Assembly: GCA_942492025.1 (NCBI GenBank)
Contig: CALODJ010000006.1
Coordinates: forward strand, 1 to 64,000
Source of the DNA: JABDQW01 sp942492025
GTDB taxonomy: Bacteria > Pseudomonadota > Gammaproteobacteria > SZUA-229
Direction of reading: 5' to 3'
Length of the DNA: 64,000 nucleotides
Shown: in pieces, positions 55,975 to 64,000 of the stretch
Layout: the number at the start of each line of letters is the position of its first letter
Numbering within the stretch: the first letter of the stretch is position 1
Program-made: the position numbers and the translations under genes
Notes under the pieces: model-generated
Seen by the model: the letters and a program-made list of their open reading frames with translations, nothing else
What the model was told of the DNA's origin: nothing
Database searches by the model: none

Positions 55975-56451
55975 ATGAAATCGACCATCATATCCATGCT
56001 TATCGTTTTATGTGTTCTGGCCATTGCCCCATTGCTGCTGTTCGGGGACCAGGGTTTATTGGCCCGATATGGCCTGGATATATTTGGTGAGCCGGATATA
56101 CGTGCCAAGGCACCGAAAAACCTCACCAGTGTGACGACTGATAAAAAGGTCCAGGTCTACCGGTGGCGTGACCAACACGGTGTCATGCAATTCACCAACA
56201 CACCCCCGCCGAATAGCCAGCAGGTCGAAATGGTTGAACTGCGGCCGGATACAAACATTGTCAAAGCGATTGAGGTACCCGATGAAGCACCCGAAGTGAA
56301 GCGCAGCGGGCCAAAAGTGATGACAACCGGAAACCCCTATACGCCGGATGGAGTGAAAGATTTACTCGATACCACCAGTGGTCTGGCAGAGGGCATTAAT
56401 GAAAAACAGCTCCAGCAACAAAAGCTGATGGAGCAGATCATGCGCAAATAA
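55975..56451 (+). CDS. DUF4124 domain protein with N-terminal anchor
   Basis: 158 aa from the ATG at 55975. One N-terminal span (IISMLIVLCVLAIAPLLLFG), then a DUF4124 module VQVYRWRDQHGVMQFTNTPP at about 60-80, then a low-complexity tail. DUF4124 is a short periplasmic motif of unknown function, common in gammaproteobacteria. The tail has a glutamine-rich end (NEKQLQQQKLMEQIM). Convergent with hemW, 11 bp apart. A second DUF4124 protein is cut by the right edge. Confidence 0.85.
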   Translation: MKSTIISMLIVLCVLAIAPLLLFGDQGLLARYGLDIFGEPDIRAKAPKNLTSVTTDKKVQVYRWRDQHGVMQFTNTPPPNSQQVEMVELRPDTNIVKAIEVPDEAPEVKRSGPKVMTTGNPYTPDGVKDLLDTTSGLAEGINEKQLQQQKLMEQIMRK

Positions 56452-56462
56452 ATAACCGTTAT

Positions 56463-57641
56463 TCAACGCCCAGGCGCGACAGCGTTGAGGAATTTTTCTA
56501 ACACATCATTCAGGAAGTCAAAGCCACGTTGACTGGTGCACAATGCGGTTTCCGAGATCACCAGTAAGTCATCGTCGATAGAGCGACAGGCATCGAGTAA
56601 GCGTGCCCTGTCGACACCGGTGCGTTGTTCGAACAGCTCAAAGCCAAAGCCGTGGCGTAATCGCAGGGCATTGAGTAAAAACTCGAAAATAATCTCGGAC
56701 TGATCAAGTTCATGGCTGCCCGAGCATGCATTACCCTGTAGGGCATGGTTGATGTAGGCCTCCGGTTGGCGGTGTTTCCAACGACGTTGTACTGCGTGGC
56801 GGTCCACCTGTGTTGACTTTCCATGGGCGCCGGCGCCGATGCCGATGTAATCACCGAACGACCAGTAATGCAGATTGTGCCGACATTGCCGATCTGCCTT
56901 GGCAAATGCAGAGACTTCATAGTGTGCATAGCCGTGTTGGTGGAGTCTGTCATGGCATTGTTGCTGCATGTCCCATATGGCATCGAGGTCTGGCAACACC
57001 GGTGTATGTTTGTGAAAAAAAGTGTTTGGCTCGATCGTTAACTGGTAATGTGAAATATGGGTCGGTTCAAGATCGCAAGCCAGGTTCACATCTGCAATGG
57101 CATCTGTCGGGTTTTGCCCGGGCAGGCCAAACATCAGATCAAGATTGATATTATCGAATCCGGCCCTGTGCGCACACTCTATGGCTTTGATCGCCTGATT
57201 GCGGTCATGTATGCGGCCAAGTTTTTGCAGCTTGTCATTTTCAAAGCTCTGGATGCCAATAGACAGTCTATTGACACCGGCCGATCGGTAATCTGAGAAC
57301 TTGCCATGTTCAAGGGTCCCCGGGTTGGCCTCGAGTGTGATTTCAATATCGGCAGCCAGCGGTATGTGACCGGCAACACCGGTGATGATGTCACCAATCG
57401 CTTCCGCAGAAAACAGGCTGGGTGTACCGCCGCCGAAGAAGATACTCTGGATTGTATTGATGGTGTGGTTTTCAAGATCCTGCTCTAGATCAGCCATGAT
57501 CGCAGCGATATACGCCGATTCATCGAGCGCCTTGCCCGCTTCGTGCGAATTGAAATCGCAATACGGACACTTACGCACACACCAGGGTATGTGTATGTAC
57601 ATACTCAATGGTGGTGTTTGCAGCAGTGTTTTATCATTCAT
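56463..57641 (-). CDS. hemW: radical SAM heme chaperone HemW
   Basis: 392 aa. The radical SAM motif is CVRKCPYCDF (C-x3-C-x2-C) near residue 30, in MYIHIPWCVRKCPYCDFNSH. FFGGGTPSLFS, EITLEANPGT, RLSIGIQSFEN and NLDLMFGLPGQ follow, the HemW/HemN-like pattern. HemW delivers heme to respiratory enzymes and is not the coproporphyrinogen dehydrogenase HemN. Start chosen at the ATG at 57641; a GTG five codons upstream is possible. Confidence 0.92.
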   Translation of the reverse strand: MNDKTLLQTPPLSMYIHIPWCVRKCPYCDFNSHEAGKALDESAYIAAIMADLEQDLENHTINTIQSIFFGGGTPSLFSAEAIGDIITGVAGHIPLAADIEITLEANPGTLEHGKFSDYRSAGVNRLSIGIQSFENDKLQKLGRIHDRNQAIKAIECAHRAGFDNINLDLMFGLPGQNPTDAIADVNLACDLEPTHISHYQLTIEPNTFFHKHTPVLPDLDAIWDMQQQCHDRLHQHGYAHYEVSAFAKADRQCRHNLHYWSFGDYIGIGAGAHGKSTQVDRHAVQRRWKHRQPEAYINHALQGNACSGSHELDQSEIIFEFLLNALRLRHGFGFELFEQRTGVDRARLLDACRSIDDDLLVISETALCTSQRGFDFLNDVLEKFLNAVAPGR

Positions 57642-57746
57642 ATCAGGCGACAACACGATTGACCGCAGGGGCCAGATACAATATTACGGGTCTTGACACA
57701 CATACAATGATACGCTGCGCCTCAGCGGTGATATGCGTTGAACGCA

Positions 57747-58628
57747 TTAATTGATCCAATACGGCACTTCCTGCGCCTTTAGAAAGGCTTCTGCTTCGCT
57801 TCCCTGCAACAGTGCCAGCGTGGATAACATGCCGGCTTCGATGCAGGTTGGCGCGGCGACGCTGACAGTGTGAGGTGGGTCCTCGACCGGCCAGCCTGTT
57901 TTTGGATTGAGTACATGGCAGTAGCGTTTACCGTCTTTTTCGAGATAGCGGTGCGCATCGCCACTGGTTGCGAGTGCACCCCGCTTCAGTTGGATCACGC
58001 CCACAGGTGCCGACGGATCGCTGGATAATCTGCCGATGGTCCAGTCTTTACCATCTTTTCTGGGTTGGGTAATCACCAGGTCACCGCCGAAATTGATCAA
58101 TGTACTGGCGTCGGATATCTCTCGCACGAGTTGAGCACAGCGGTCAACGGCATATTCCTTGCCAATACCACCAAGATCAATTTCCATGTTTGGTTCGAGT
58201 TGGAGTTTTGGCTTGCTCCATTTGACTTTATTCCAGCCTATGATCGGCAACAGTGCTTCGATTTGTTTTTGTGTCGGGATATTGTTGCTCTGATCAAAAC
58301 GCCAGACCTTGCGCAATACACCCGAGGTCACGTCGAACATACCCTCACTGATCTGATACAGCTGGTCGGAAAAATCGAGCAGACGAGCGGTCTCATCATC
58401 AACGTCAATGACCTCACCCGCTGCGTTGTTGATTCTGAAAGTGATGTTGTCATCACGGTAGCGCGAGAACTTCTGTTCGATGCGCCAGGCTTCTTCGGCG
58501 ACTGTGCTAACGACACGCTCGGCCTGCGGTTTATCCGCAGTCTCGATAATGACCTCACAGGGGCTGGCCATGGCCTTGAACGAACCATGCCAGTTATTTT
58601 CTTTTTGTTCCAGCTTGATTGATGGCAT
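57747..58628 (-). CDS. apbE: FAD:protein FMN transferase
   Basis: Covalently attaches FMN to threonine in partner proteins such as NqrB/NqrC and RnfG. 293 aa. Landmarks: MASPCEVIIETADK near residue 20, EQKFSRYRDDNITFRINNAAG, DVTSGVLRKVWRFD, the DLGGIGKEYAVDRC motif, NFGGDLVI and LATSGDAHRYLEKDG. It lacks a lipoprotein or Sec signal at the start, so it appears cytoplasmic unless the start is elsewhere. No nqr or rnf gene is in this window; the flavinylated target is unknown. Two 36-residue membrane proteins follow upstream on the same strand. Confidence 0.92.
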   Translation of the reverse strand: MPSIKLEQKENNWHGSFKAMASPCEVIIETADKPQAERVVSTVAEEAWRIEQKFSRYRDDNITFRINNAAGEVIDVDDETARLLDFSDQLYQISEGMFDVTSGVLRKVWRFDQSNNIPTQKQIEALLPIIGWNKVKWSKPKLQLEPNMEIDLGGIGKEYAVDRCAQLVREISDASTLINFGGDLVITQPRKDGKDWTIGRLSSDPSAPVGVIQLKRGALATSGDAHRYLEKDGKRYCHVLNPKTGWPVEDPPHTVSVAAPTCIEAGMLSTLALLQGSEAEAFLKAQEVPYWIN

Positions 58629-58835
58629 GTATTGGTCTTGTCGGGATTAGCCCGTTTTCCTCACCCGAGGGACGCGCCCTCTGGTGAATACAGCTTTCAG
58701 CGTCATCATCGCACGCGAGTAATGCCGGTTATGCATGGTCGTTATGGGGTGCGCTGATAGTGGCGTATTATCAGTGGTGATGGCCAGATCTACAAATTAT
58801 CGTTAGCGTGAGACAGGATTGTGGAAGGGTAGAAC

Positions 58836-58871
58836 GAAAAACGGGTGCCGATACTGGGTATGGGCACCCGT
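58836..58871 (-). terminator. rho-independent terminator of small membrane gene 1
   Basis: On the minus strand: ACGGGTGCC, a loop of 13 nt, GGCACCCGT, then a T-run. The stem is the same as that at 59203-59238. It begins 40 bases after the gene's stop. Confidence 0.92.
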
Positions 58872-58910
58872 CTAGTTGTCGTTTTTGATCATTTTATCTG
58901 CCGTTTTGGA

Positions 58911-59021
58911 TTAGTTGTCTGATTTGTTTGCAGGCTTATGTGCACGCATCAAAGTTACTATGGTAACAACGACAACCAGGGCTACAACGGTAGCCGAAAC
59001 GGTGAATGCATCGATAATCAT
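58911..59021 (-). CDS. small single-span membrane protein 1, 36 aa
   Basis: Not recognised. The frame ATG to TAA gives a protein starting MIIDAFTVSATVVALVVVV and continuing TIVTLMRAHKPANKSDN: one membrane span (about 8-25), short acidic N-terminus and basic/polar tail. The ribosome site GAGAGG is 8 nt before the ATG. It is a clear paralogue of the gene at 59276-59386 (same length, MI-DA, T-SA, LMR). A Fur-type operator is about 170 bases upstream, and a terminator follows. It is too short for usual ORF calling. Role unknown; the neighbour apbE is a flavin-transfer enzyme. Confidence 0.8.
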   Translation of the reverse strand: MIIDAFTVSATVVALVVVVTIVTLMRAHKPANKSDN

Positions 59022-59185
59022 ACTATTGACCTCTCTCATTGCTTTAACAAAATATCGCTATATAAGCAGATTCTAATGTATCAGGTCTACAACAAGATCT
59101 CGGTGACATTATCACAGAAGGCGTGAAGTGGGGATTTGGGAAAATAGTAATAAAAACAAGTATATAAAGAATAATTCTCATTTTA

Positions 59186-59200
59186 TGAGAATTATTCTCA
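59186..59200 (-). promoter_or_regulatory. Fur-type operator
   Basis: TGAGAATTATTCTCA, a perfect 7-1-7 inverted repeat (TGAGAAT-T-ATTCTCA), close to the Fur consensus heptamers. It sits in a larger inverted repeat with 14-bp arms at 59168-59198 that gives a second overlapping heptamer pair. It lies between the terminator of gene 2 and gene 1, so it should control gene 1 on the minus strand. A promoter is not resolved. Recognition by Fur is inferred from sequence only. Confidence 0.7.
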
Positions 59201-59202
59201 AT

Positions 59203-59238
59203 AAAAAACGGGTGCCATTACTGTGAATTGGCACCCGT
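59203..59238 (-). terminator. rho-independent terminator of small membrane gene 2
   Basis: On the minus strand: ACGGGTGCC, a 13-nt loop, GGCACCCGT, then TTTTT. Same stem as the terminator at 58836-58871, 38 bases after the gene's stop. Confidence 0.92.
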
Positions 59239-59275
59239 TCGGGAATTTTTTCTCATTTGATACGTTAACGATTAA

Positions 59276-59386
59276 TTAACATTCTGCGTTCTCGTTTCCG
59301 CTTTGACAACGCATCAGCAGAACCAGCGTAACGACCATGACCGAAGCTACGACAATTGCTGAAATAGTCAGTGCATCAAATATCAT
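59276..59386 (-). CDS. small single-span membrane protein 2, 36 aa
   Basis: Not recognised. The product starts MIFDALTISAIVVASVMVV and continues TLVLLMRCQSGNENAEC: one membrane span, acidic N-terminus, and a tail with two cysteines (MRC and final EC) that gene 1 lacks. CGGAG is 9 nt before the chosen ATG; an in-frame ATG three codons upstream is too close to that site. It has its own terminator, so the two paralogues are separate transcription units. Upstream, TAATATTAGAC occurs twice in the same direction (59413-59423 and 59429-59439), possibly an operator. Confidence 0.8.
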   Translation of the reverse strand: MIFDALTISAIVVASVMVVTLVLLMRCQSGNENAEC

Positions 59387-59412
59387 TATATTCATCTCCG
59401 AATAGTAAGTCC

Positions 59413-59439
59413 TAATATTAGACAATATTAATATTAGAC
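59413..59439 (-). promoter_or_regulatory. direct repeat upstream of small membrane gene 2, possible operator
   Basis: Two copies of TAATATTAGAC with a 16-base period, about 27-53 bases before the ATG at 59386. A candidate -10 (TATACT) is at about 59449-59454 on the minus strand, which would place the repeats around the transcription start. The regulator is unknown. Confidence 0.4.
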
Positions 59440-59572
59440 TATTGCGCAGTATAATGCCATGAACAAATTGTTACGTAATGTTGCAGAATGTAAACATTAC
59501 CCTATGAAAGTTGTGTGAATGTGTCAGCCCGGGTATTGCGCTTTGTGCAGTGCGTATGCAAACGCGAAGACA

Positions 59573-59884
59573 TAGCCCGCATTTCTCACCAGGCGTCGTA
59601 GAATACTGATAAGGCATTGGTCTTTTTGAAGAAAACCCGAATGATCAAAATACAGTGTGTTATTTAAACAGGCCTATCACGGTTTAGGCGGGTCTTCTTT
59701 TGCATGAGATCGTAGGGTGCGCTGTGCGCACCGTGAATCCTCAGTGTGCTGGGCTGTTTCGGTGCGCACGGCGCACCCTACGGCCGCTTCGCCCAAGCTG
59801 TTGCTACGCTTTTCGCTCCAGAGCGACGCTTACGAACACGAATCCTGCGCCTGCTCCCGTGATCCTGGTGAGAAATGCGGGTTA
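59573..59884 (+). mobile_element. MITE-like element, copy H
   Basis: Same orientation as A and E. Ends TAGCCCGCATTTCTCACC and GGTGAGAAATGCGGGTTA; the interior has the GTAGGGTGCGC palindrome at 59712-59781. TA on both sides. It lies 15 bases beyond the ampG stop. The gap 58629-59572 also holds a diverged end TAGCCCGTTTTCCTCACC at 58648. Confidence 0.85.
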
Positions 59885-59898
59885 GCGGTGACAGGGAA

Positions 59899-61257
59899 TC
59901 ATGCGATCGGTTTCGTGCCTGCCCTGTTCCGTTTCATCAGGTACAGAATCAACACGATGGCGGGAACGCCAAGCAGTGCAGAGTAGACGAAGAAAAAGAC
60001 ATAACCCTGGGCATCGACCACATCGCCGGAAAAACCACCGATGAATTTTGCCGGCAGCAGCATCAATGAACTGAACAGGGCATATTGTGTTGCTGTGTAG
60101 GCTTTGTTGGTAAGCCCTGACAGGTAGGCAATAAAGGCGGAACCTGCCAATCCGCCGCTCAGGTTGTCAGCACCCACAACCAGTGCGAGCATGATGACGT
60201 CGGGCGGTAGCAGCGCAATGCTGACGAACAACAGATTGGTCACCATCACCAGGATGGCGCCCGCGAGTAATACCGGGAAAACACTGAAGCGGACCACCAG
60301 TGAGCCGCCGAGCAAGGCGCCGGCTATCGTAATGAATGGCCCCACTGTCTTGGTCACCACACCGATATCGAGGTCGCTGAAACCGACGTCCACGTATAGA
60401 GGATTGGCCATGATGCCCATGGTGATATCACTGATACGAAATAGCCCGATGAACAGCAGTATGATCAACGCAAAGTGGCCATTGCGATTGAAGAACTCGG
60501 TAAATGGACAGATCACCGCGCCGATAAACCAGGCATAGGCATTGCGGACAGCGCCCGGTAGATGAGACGAGTTTTCGAGGAAGTTAATGACTTTTTCTTC
60601 CTGTTTCCATGTTTCCCTGGAAACCAGATGTTCGGGCTCCGGAATGATCAAGGTGGTTATGATGCCGATGCCCATGCATATCGCCATGACGGTATAGGCA
60701 AGTGGCCAGGAATAATAATGTGCCAGCGTAAACGCGCCACCACCCGCCAGCAGCATGCCGATGCGGTAACCGATCTGGTAGGTCGCAGCCATGGCGCCCT
60801 GGTCCTCGACAGGCATGGCCTCGATACGCCAGGCGTCGATCGAGATGTCCTGGGTCGCCGATGAAAAAGCTACCAGTAACGCTGAATACACGAGTAGTTC
60901 GAGGTGATTGACAGGATTGCTGGCGGCCATCGCGAGCAGACCACAAATGATGGCCGTCTGTGCCACCAGCATCCAGCTGCGGCGTTGGCCAAAAACGCTG
61001 CCGATCACCGGTAGACGCAGCCGGTCGACCAGTGGAGACCAGATGAATTTCAGGCCATACAACAAGGCAACCCAGCTGATGTGTCCTATGGTGCTTTTGT
61101 CGACACCTTCTCGCGCCAGCCACGCAGACAGGGTGCCAAACACCAGTAACAGCGGCAGGCCGGCGGAAAATCCAAGAAACAGCATCGCCAGTACACGTGG
61201 CTGGCGGTAAACGATGACGGCATCGAGCCAGCTTTTATGGGCTGCCACCGGGCTCAT
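59899..61257 (-). CDS. ampG: AmpG family muropeptide permease
   Basis: MFS transporter that imports GlcNAc-anhydroMurNAc muropeptides for recycling. 452 aa, about 12 spans. FLGFSAGLPLLLVFGTLSAW with REGVDKSTIG is diagnostic of AmpG, then FIWSPLVDR and ISIDAWRIEAMP. A cytosolic loop near 205-235 (PEPEHLVSRETWKQEEKV) is typical. It overlaps the xthA stop by four bases (ATGA). Confidence 0.93.
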   Translation of the reverse strand: MSPVAAHKSWLDAVIVYRQPRVLAMLFLGFSAGLPLLLVFGTLSAWLAREGVDKSTIGHISWVALLYGLKFIWSPLVDRLRLPVIGSVFGQRRSWMLVAQTAIICGLLAMAASNPVNHLELLVYSALLVAFSSATQDISIDAWRIEAMPVEDQGAMAATYQIGYRIGMLLAGGGAFTLAHYYSWPLAYTVMAICMGIGIITTLIIPEPEHLVSRETWKQEEKVINFLENSSHLPGAVRNAYAWFIGAVICPFTEFFNRNGHFALIILLFIGLFRISDITMGIMANPLYVDVGFSDLDIGVVTKTVGPFITIAGALLGGSLVVRFSVFPVLLAGAILVMVTNLLFVSIALLPPDVIMLALVVGADNLSGGLAGSAFIAYLSGLTNKAYTATQYALFSSLMLLPAKFIGGFSGDVVDAQGYVFFFVYSALLGVPAIVLILYLMKRNRAGTKPIA

Positions 61258-62030
61258 TTCAAGGTGTAGTCATAGTCGATGATCAGGGGTGCATGATCTG
61301 AGAAGCGCTCGTCCTTGTAGATGCTCGCATCCTTGACCAGCGGAGCCAGTTTGGGAGTGATCACCTGATAGTCGATCCGCCAGCCGGTGTTGTTGGCCCA
61401 CGCCTGGCCGCGGTTTGACCACCAGGTGTACTGCTCTTGCTGCTGGTTGACCACGCGAAAGGCGTCGACATAACCGATTTCATCGAACAGTTGGTCCATC
61501 CAGGCGCGTTCTTCCGGCAGGAATCCCGAGTTTTTCTGGTTACTGCGCCAGTTTTTGATATCGATCTTTTTGTGCGCGATGTTCCAGTCACCGCAGATAA
61601 TATAGTCACGCCGTTTGCGCCGCAGGCTCTGCAGGTAAGGCAGGAAGCGGTCCATGAAATCGAACTTGACGGCCTGGCGCTCTTCACTGGAGGAGCCAGA
61701 GTGCATATACAGTGAAATCACGCTGAGTTTGTCGAACTGGAACTCAAGGAAGCGGCCTTCGATATCGATATCGTGCCAGCCCAGGCCTTCAACGATTTTT
61801 TTCGGCCTGACCTTGCTGTAGATCGCGACACCGCTGTAACCTTTTTTAACCGCATCGTGGTAATGGCAGAAGTAGTCGTCGGGTTTGAACTGCTCATGCG
61901 TGAGCTGGTCTTCCTGTGCTTTGGTTTCCTGGATACAGACGATATCGGCGTGGGTTGTATGCAGCCATTCGTAGAAGCCTTTTTTTGCGGCGGCGCGAAT
62001 GCCATTGGTATTGATCGAAATTACACGCAT
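61254..62030 (-). CDS. xthA: exodeoxyribonuclease III
   Basis: AP endonuclease and 3'-5' exonuclease in base-excision repair. 258 aa. The EEP-family motifs are in order: SINTNGIRAAAKKGF, CIQETKAQEDQL (Glu34), SLYMHSGS, CGDWNIAHKKIDIKNW (Asp/Asn) and ERFSDHAPLIIDYD (His). Slightly shorter than E. coli XthA. Translationally coupled to ampG. Confidence 0.95.
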   Translation of the reverse strand: MRVISINTNGIRAAAKKGFYEWLHTTHADIVCIQETKAQEDQLTHEQFKPDDYFCHYHDAVKKGYSGVAIYSKVRPKKIVEGLGWHDIDIEGRFLEFQFDKLSVISLYMHSGSSSEERQAVKFDFMDRFLPYLQSLRRKRRDYIICGDWNIAHKKIDIKNWRSNQKNSGFLPEERAWMDQLFDEIGYVDAFRVVNQQQEQYTWWSNRGQAWANNTGWRIDYQVITPKLAPLVKDASIYKDERFSDHAPLIIDYDYTLK

Positions 62031-62108
62031 GATTATTTGATGATCTGAAACGAGGCGTTATCATACGCGTGCAATCTCTAGCTTGCCACCATAACCGGAA
62101 AATATTCG

Positions 62109-62774
62109 ATGCAGCAAAAATCCCAGGACAATAAAACACGCTTCATTCAGCTCGCGATCAATAACGATGTGCTGCGTTTTGGCGAATTCACGCTCAAATC
62201 CGGCCGCAGCAGTCCGTATTTCTTCAACGCGGGATTGTTCAATACCGGCAAAGCGCTGGCGGAGCTGGGCGCCTGTTATGCGCAGCTTATTGTTGACGAG
62301 GCACTGGATTTCGATGTGCTGTTTGGACCGGCATACAAAGGGATACCGTTGGTGTCTGCGATCGCGATTGCGCTGTCAACGGAGCACGGCGTCGACAAGC
62401 CCTACGCTTTCAACCGCAAGGAAGCCAAGGATCACGGTGAAGGCGGCAGTATCGTCGGCGCCGATGTTCACGGCAGGGTATTGATCGTCGATGATGTGAT
62501 CACCGCAGGCACCGCCATTCGTGAAGCCGTCGATATCATCGCGGCCGAGGGTGGCACGACATCGGCGATCCTGATCGCACTGGACCGCCAGGAAAGAGGC
62601 CAGGGTGAGTTGTCGGCAATACAGGAGGTACAGAAAGATTTTGATCTGTCGGTGCACAGCATCATCACCATGGCGGACCTGATCGCTTATATCGAAACGG
62701 ATAACAACTACAGTCAGTACCTGGATGCAATGCGGGCGTATCGGGACCACTATGGGATTGAATCCGCATCTTGA
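62109..62774 (+). CDS. pyrE: orotate phosphoribosyltransferase
   Basis: Pyrimidine synthesis: joins orotate to PRPP to give OMP. 221 aa. The PRPP-binding motif is VLIVDDVITAGTAIREA near 126-142; the catalytic loop is FNRKEAKDHGEGG; FGEFTLKSGRSSPYFFNAG starts the enzyme. Divergent from xthA. Its TGA stop is formed by the TGATCCTGG of an element end. Confidence 0.97.
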   Translation: MQQKSQDNKTRFIQLAINNDVLRFGEFTLKSGRSSPYFFNAGLFNTGKALAELGACYAQLIVDEALDFDVLFGPAYKGIPLVSAIAIALSTEHGVDKPYAFNRKEAKDHGEGGSIVGADVHGRVLIVDDVITAGTAIREAVDIIAAEGGTTSAILIALDRQERGQGELSAIQEVQKDFDLSVHSIITMADLIAYIETDNNYSQYLDAMRAYRDHYGIESAS

Positions 62775-62796
62775 TCCTGGTGCGAAATGCGGGCTA
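62772..62796. repeat. lone element end forming the stop codons of two convergent genes
   Basis: TGATCCTGGTGCGAAATGCG followed by GGCTA, matching the right end of the TA-flanked element (one mismatch). The first three bases are the pyrE TGA; the last three (CTA) are the TAG of the TauE gene on the other strand. Confidence 0.85.
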
Positions 62797-63543
62797 ACCC
62801 AAAACCAGTTTTAGGCCGATCAATAAAGTGACGGCCTCAAAAGCCCGTTTGATCACTCTATTACCTTTAACAATCGCCAGGTGTGCCCCCAGGTATCCGC
62901 CGATGACCGAGCCCAGCAACAACGCCGGCAGCCACAACCAGTAGATCTCGCCCAGTAGCCCGAGGGTCAGGGCGCCAACACCGTTCCAGAACAGACCGAC
63001 CAGCACCAGGGTGTAAGCCACCGCGCGTTTGTAGTCCATGCCGAACCAGCGTACCAGCCATAGCGTCACGAACAGTCCGGTACCTGAGGTCAGTGAGCCA
63101 TTCAGCACACCGATGAAGAACAGGGCAATGCCTCCTGCGATGTATCCCCGGCGATCCCGATGAACGGGCGTATATTCCTGACCAAGTTGCGGTGAGAATA
63201 TCGAATACATACCCAGAGCCATGGTCAGAACACCCAGTGCAATCTGTGCTGCGCGATCAGGCACCTGCAGAATGACGCTGGCACCGAGGACAACCCCGGG
63301 AACGCCGGTAACGACCATGAACAGGGCGAACTGTCGCTCCAGGTGGCTCTCGCGCAGGTGCCGCAGGGTGGCGCCAATGCCGAGGGCCACGGTCGCCACC
63401 TTGTGGGTGGCCAGGGCGACGCCAAATGGCAGTCCGAGAAAAATCAGTACCGGTAGCTGTATCAATCCGGCACCGCCGCCGGACAGTGCAGAAAACACAT
63501 TCGCCAGCAGCGAAATCGCAAAGAGAAGGGCGTGATCAAGCAT
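62794..63543 (-). CDS. TauE/SafE family membrane transporter
   Basis: 249 aa, about 8 membrane spans. The N-terminal repeat has LANVFSALSGGGAGLIQLPV with FGVALATHKVATVALG, a family signature (G-G-G-x-G and the THK motif); the second half has GSLTSGTGLFVTLWLVRWFG. Such proteins are probable exporters of sulfite, sulfoacetate or related anions; the substrate here is unknown. Convergent with pyrE; the stop comes from a repeat end. Confidence 0.9.
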   Translation of the reverse strand: MLDHALLFAISLLANVFSALSGGGAGLIQLPVLIFLGLPFGVALATHKVATVALGIGATLRHLRESHLERQFALFMVVTGVPGVVLGASVILQVPDRAAQIALGVLTMALGMYSIFSPQLGQEYTPVHRDRRGYIAGGIALFFIGVLNGSLTSGTGLFVTLWLVRWFGMDYKRAVAYTLVLVGLFWNGVGALTLGLLGEIYWLWLPALLLGSVIGGYLGAHLAIVKGNRVIKRAFEAVTLLIGLKLVLG

Positions 63544-63642
63544 GATCGATCTGTATCAGGAGACTGCAAGCATTCTGCCACAGTATGACTATACTGAAGA
63601 CTATATGTCGCAGTTCCCAGGTGGTAATCAAGAGGTAGGACA

Positions 63643-64000
63643 ATGGGTTTCAGCAAAACAGTGCTATTCATAGTGGCCACGTGGTATGTGGCAGGCTCAC
63701 ACGCGGGTATGTACCGATGGGTCGACGAGTATGGTGATGTGCATTACGGTGACAAGGTGCCGGCACAGTACCTGAAAAAAGAACACGAGGAATTGAACGA
63801 GCAGGGAACCCTGGTCAAGAAGCACGACCGTGCAATGACGGCTGAAGAGAAAGCTGAAAAGAAAAGGCTGGATGCCGAACGCGAGCGCCTGGAGAATGAG
63901 AAACGTCAGCAGGCATTGCGTGATCGCGTGCTCACCGACACCTATACCACAGAGCGTGATCTGATCGCAGCGCGCGACGCCAGGCTTGAGGCCATCGATT
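63643..64000 (+). CDS. secreted DUF4124 domain protein (incomplete at window edge)
   Basis: The reading frame from the ATG at 63643 is open to the window edge. Signal peptide MGFSKTVLFIVATWYVAGSH (cleavage after HA-G near 21), then the DUF4124 motif MYRWVDEYGDVHYGDKVPAQ, then a long charged coiled-coil segment (EEKAEKKRLDAERERLENEK). AAGAGGTAGGA precedes the start. Function unknown. It differs from the other DUF4124 protein (55975) in having a cleavable signal. Confidence 0.85.
   Translation, partial: MGFSKTVLFIVATWYVAGSHAGMYRWVDEYGDVHYGDKVPAQYLKKEHEELNEQGTLVKKHDRAMTAEEKAEKKRLDAERERLENEKRQQALRDRVLTDTYTTERDLIAARDARLEAID

Overview
The window looks like a chromosomal segment of a gammaproteobacterium. 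Evidence: the order ileS-lspA-fkpB-ispH, the run gmk-rpoZ-spoT-ridA-recG, a full set of type IV pilus minor pilins with PilY1 of the Pseudomonas kind, ubiC, hemW, rmuC and a short bifunctional PutA. Dispersed palindromic repeats are unusually dense. I cannot name the genus.

Layout. 1-3.5 kb: decayed, frameshifted remains of an ABC exporter (permease and ATPase) and a membrane sulfatase-type transferase, AT-rich towards the right. 3.5-5.6 kb: a 32-nt T tract, one unknown secreted protein and the first full copy of a MITE-like repeat. 5.6-7.9 kb: a di-heme cytochrome c peroxidase lipoprotein and inorganic pyrophosphatase. 8.6-20.3 kb: a minor pilin operon (fimT-like, pilV, pilW, pilX, small secreted protein, pilY1, pilE), with pilY1-pilE present twice in tandem. 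20.3-28.2 kb (minus): ispH, fkpB, lspA, ileS, ribF, murJ. 28.4-36.7 kb: rpsT, proB, obgE, rpmA, rplU, ispB, tRNA-Pro, gmk, rpoZ, spoT. 36.8-47.4 kb: ridA, recG, a hybrid histidine kinase, ubiC, a periplasmic cyclophilin, a TetR regulator, a TusA-like protein, a Rieske protein, rmuC and a PilZ protein. 47.5-58.6 kb: putA, an alpha/beta hydrolase, an LplT-PlsC fusion, malic enzyme, a secreted nuclease, rpmE, a DUF4124 protein, hemW and apbE. 58.8-59.5 kb: two paralogous 36-residue single-span membrane proteins, each with its own terminator, one behind a Fur-type operator. 59.9-64 kb: ampG, xthA, pyrE, a TauE-family permease and a truncated DUF4124 protein.

Repeats. A roughly 250-315 bp non-coding element with 19-bp inverted ends, always flanked by TA, occurs six times nearly complete and many times as end fragments. 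One copy sits inside another palindromic repeat, so its empty site and TA duplication can be read directly. Its ends provide the stop codons of several genes. A separate palindrome beginning GTAGGGTGCGCC lies inside most copies and also stands alone. A third family, with GCAGAGGCGCAAAG units, fills other gaps.

The most novel items are the paired small membrane proteins next to apbE, the duplicated pilY1-pilE module with a homogenised tract, the TA-duplicating element with stop-codon capture, and an rpmE terminator that doubles as signal-peptide code for the next gene.
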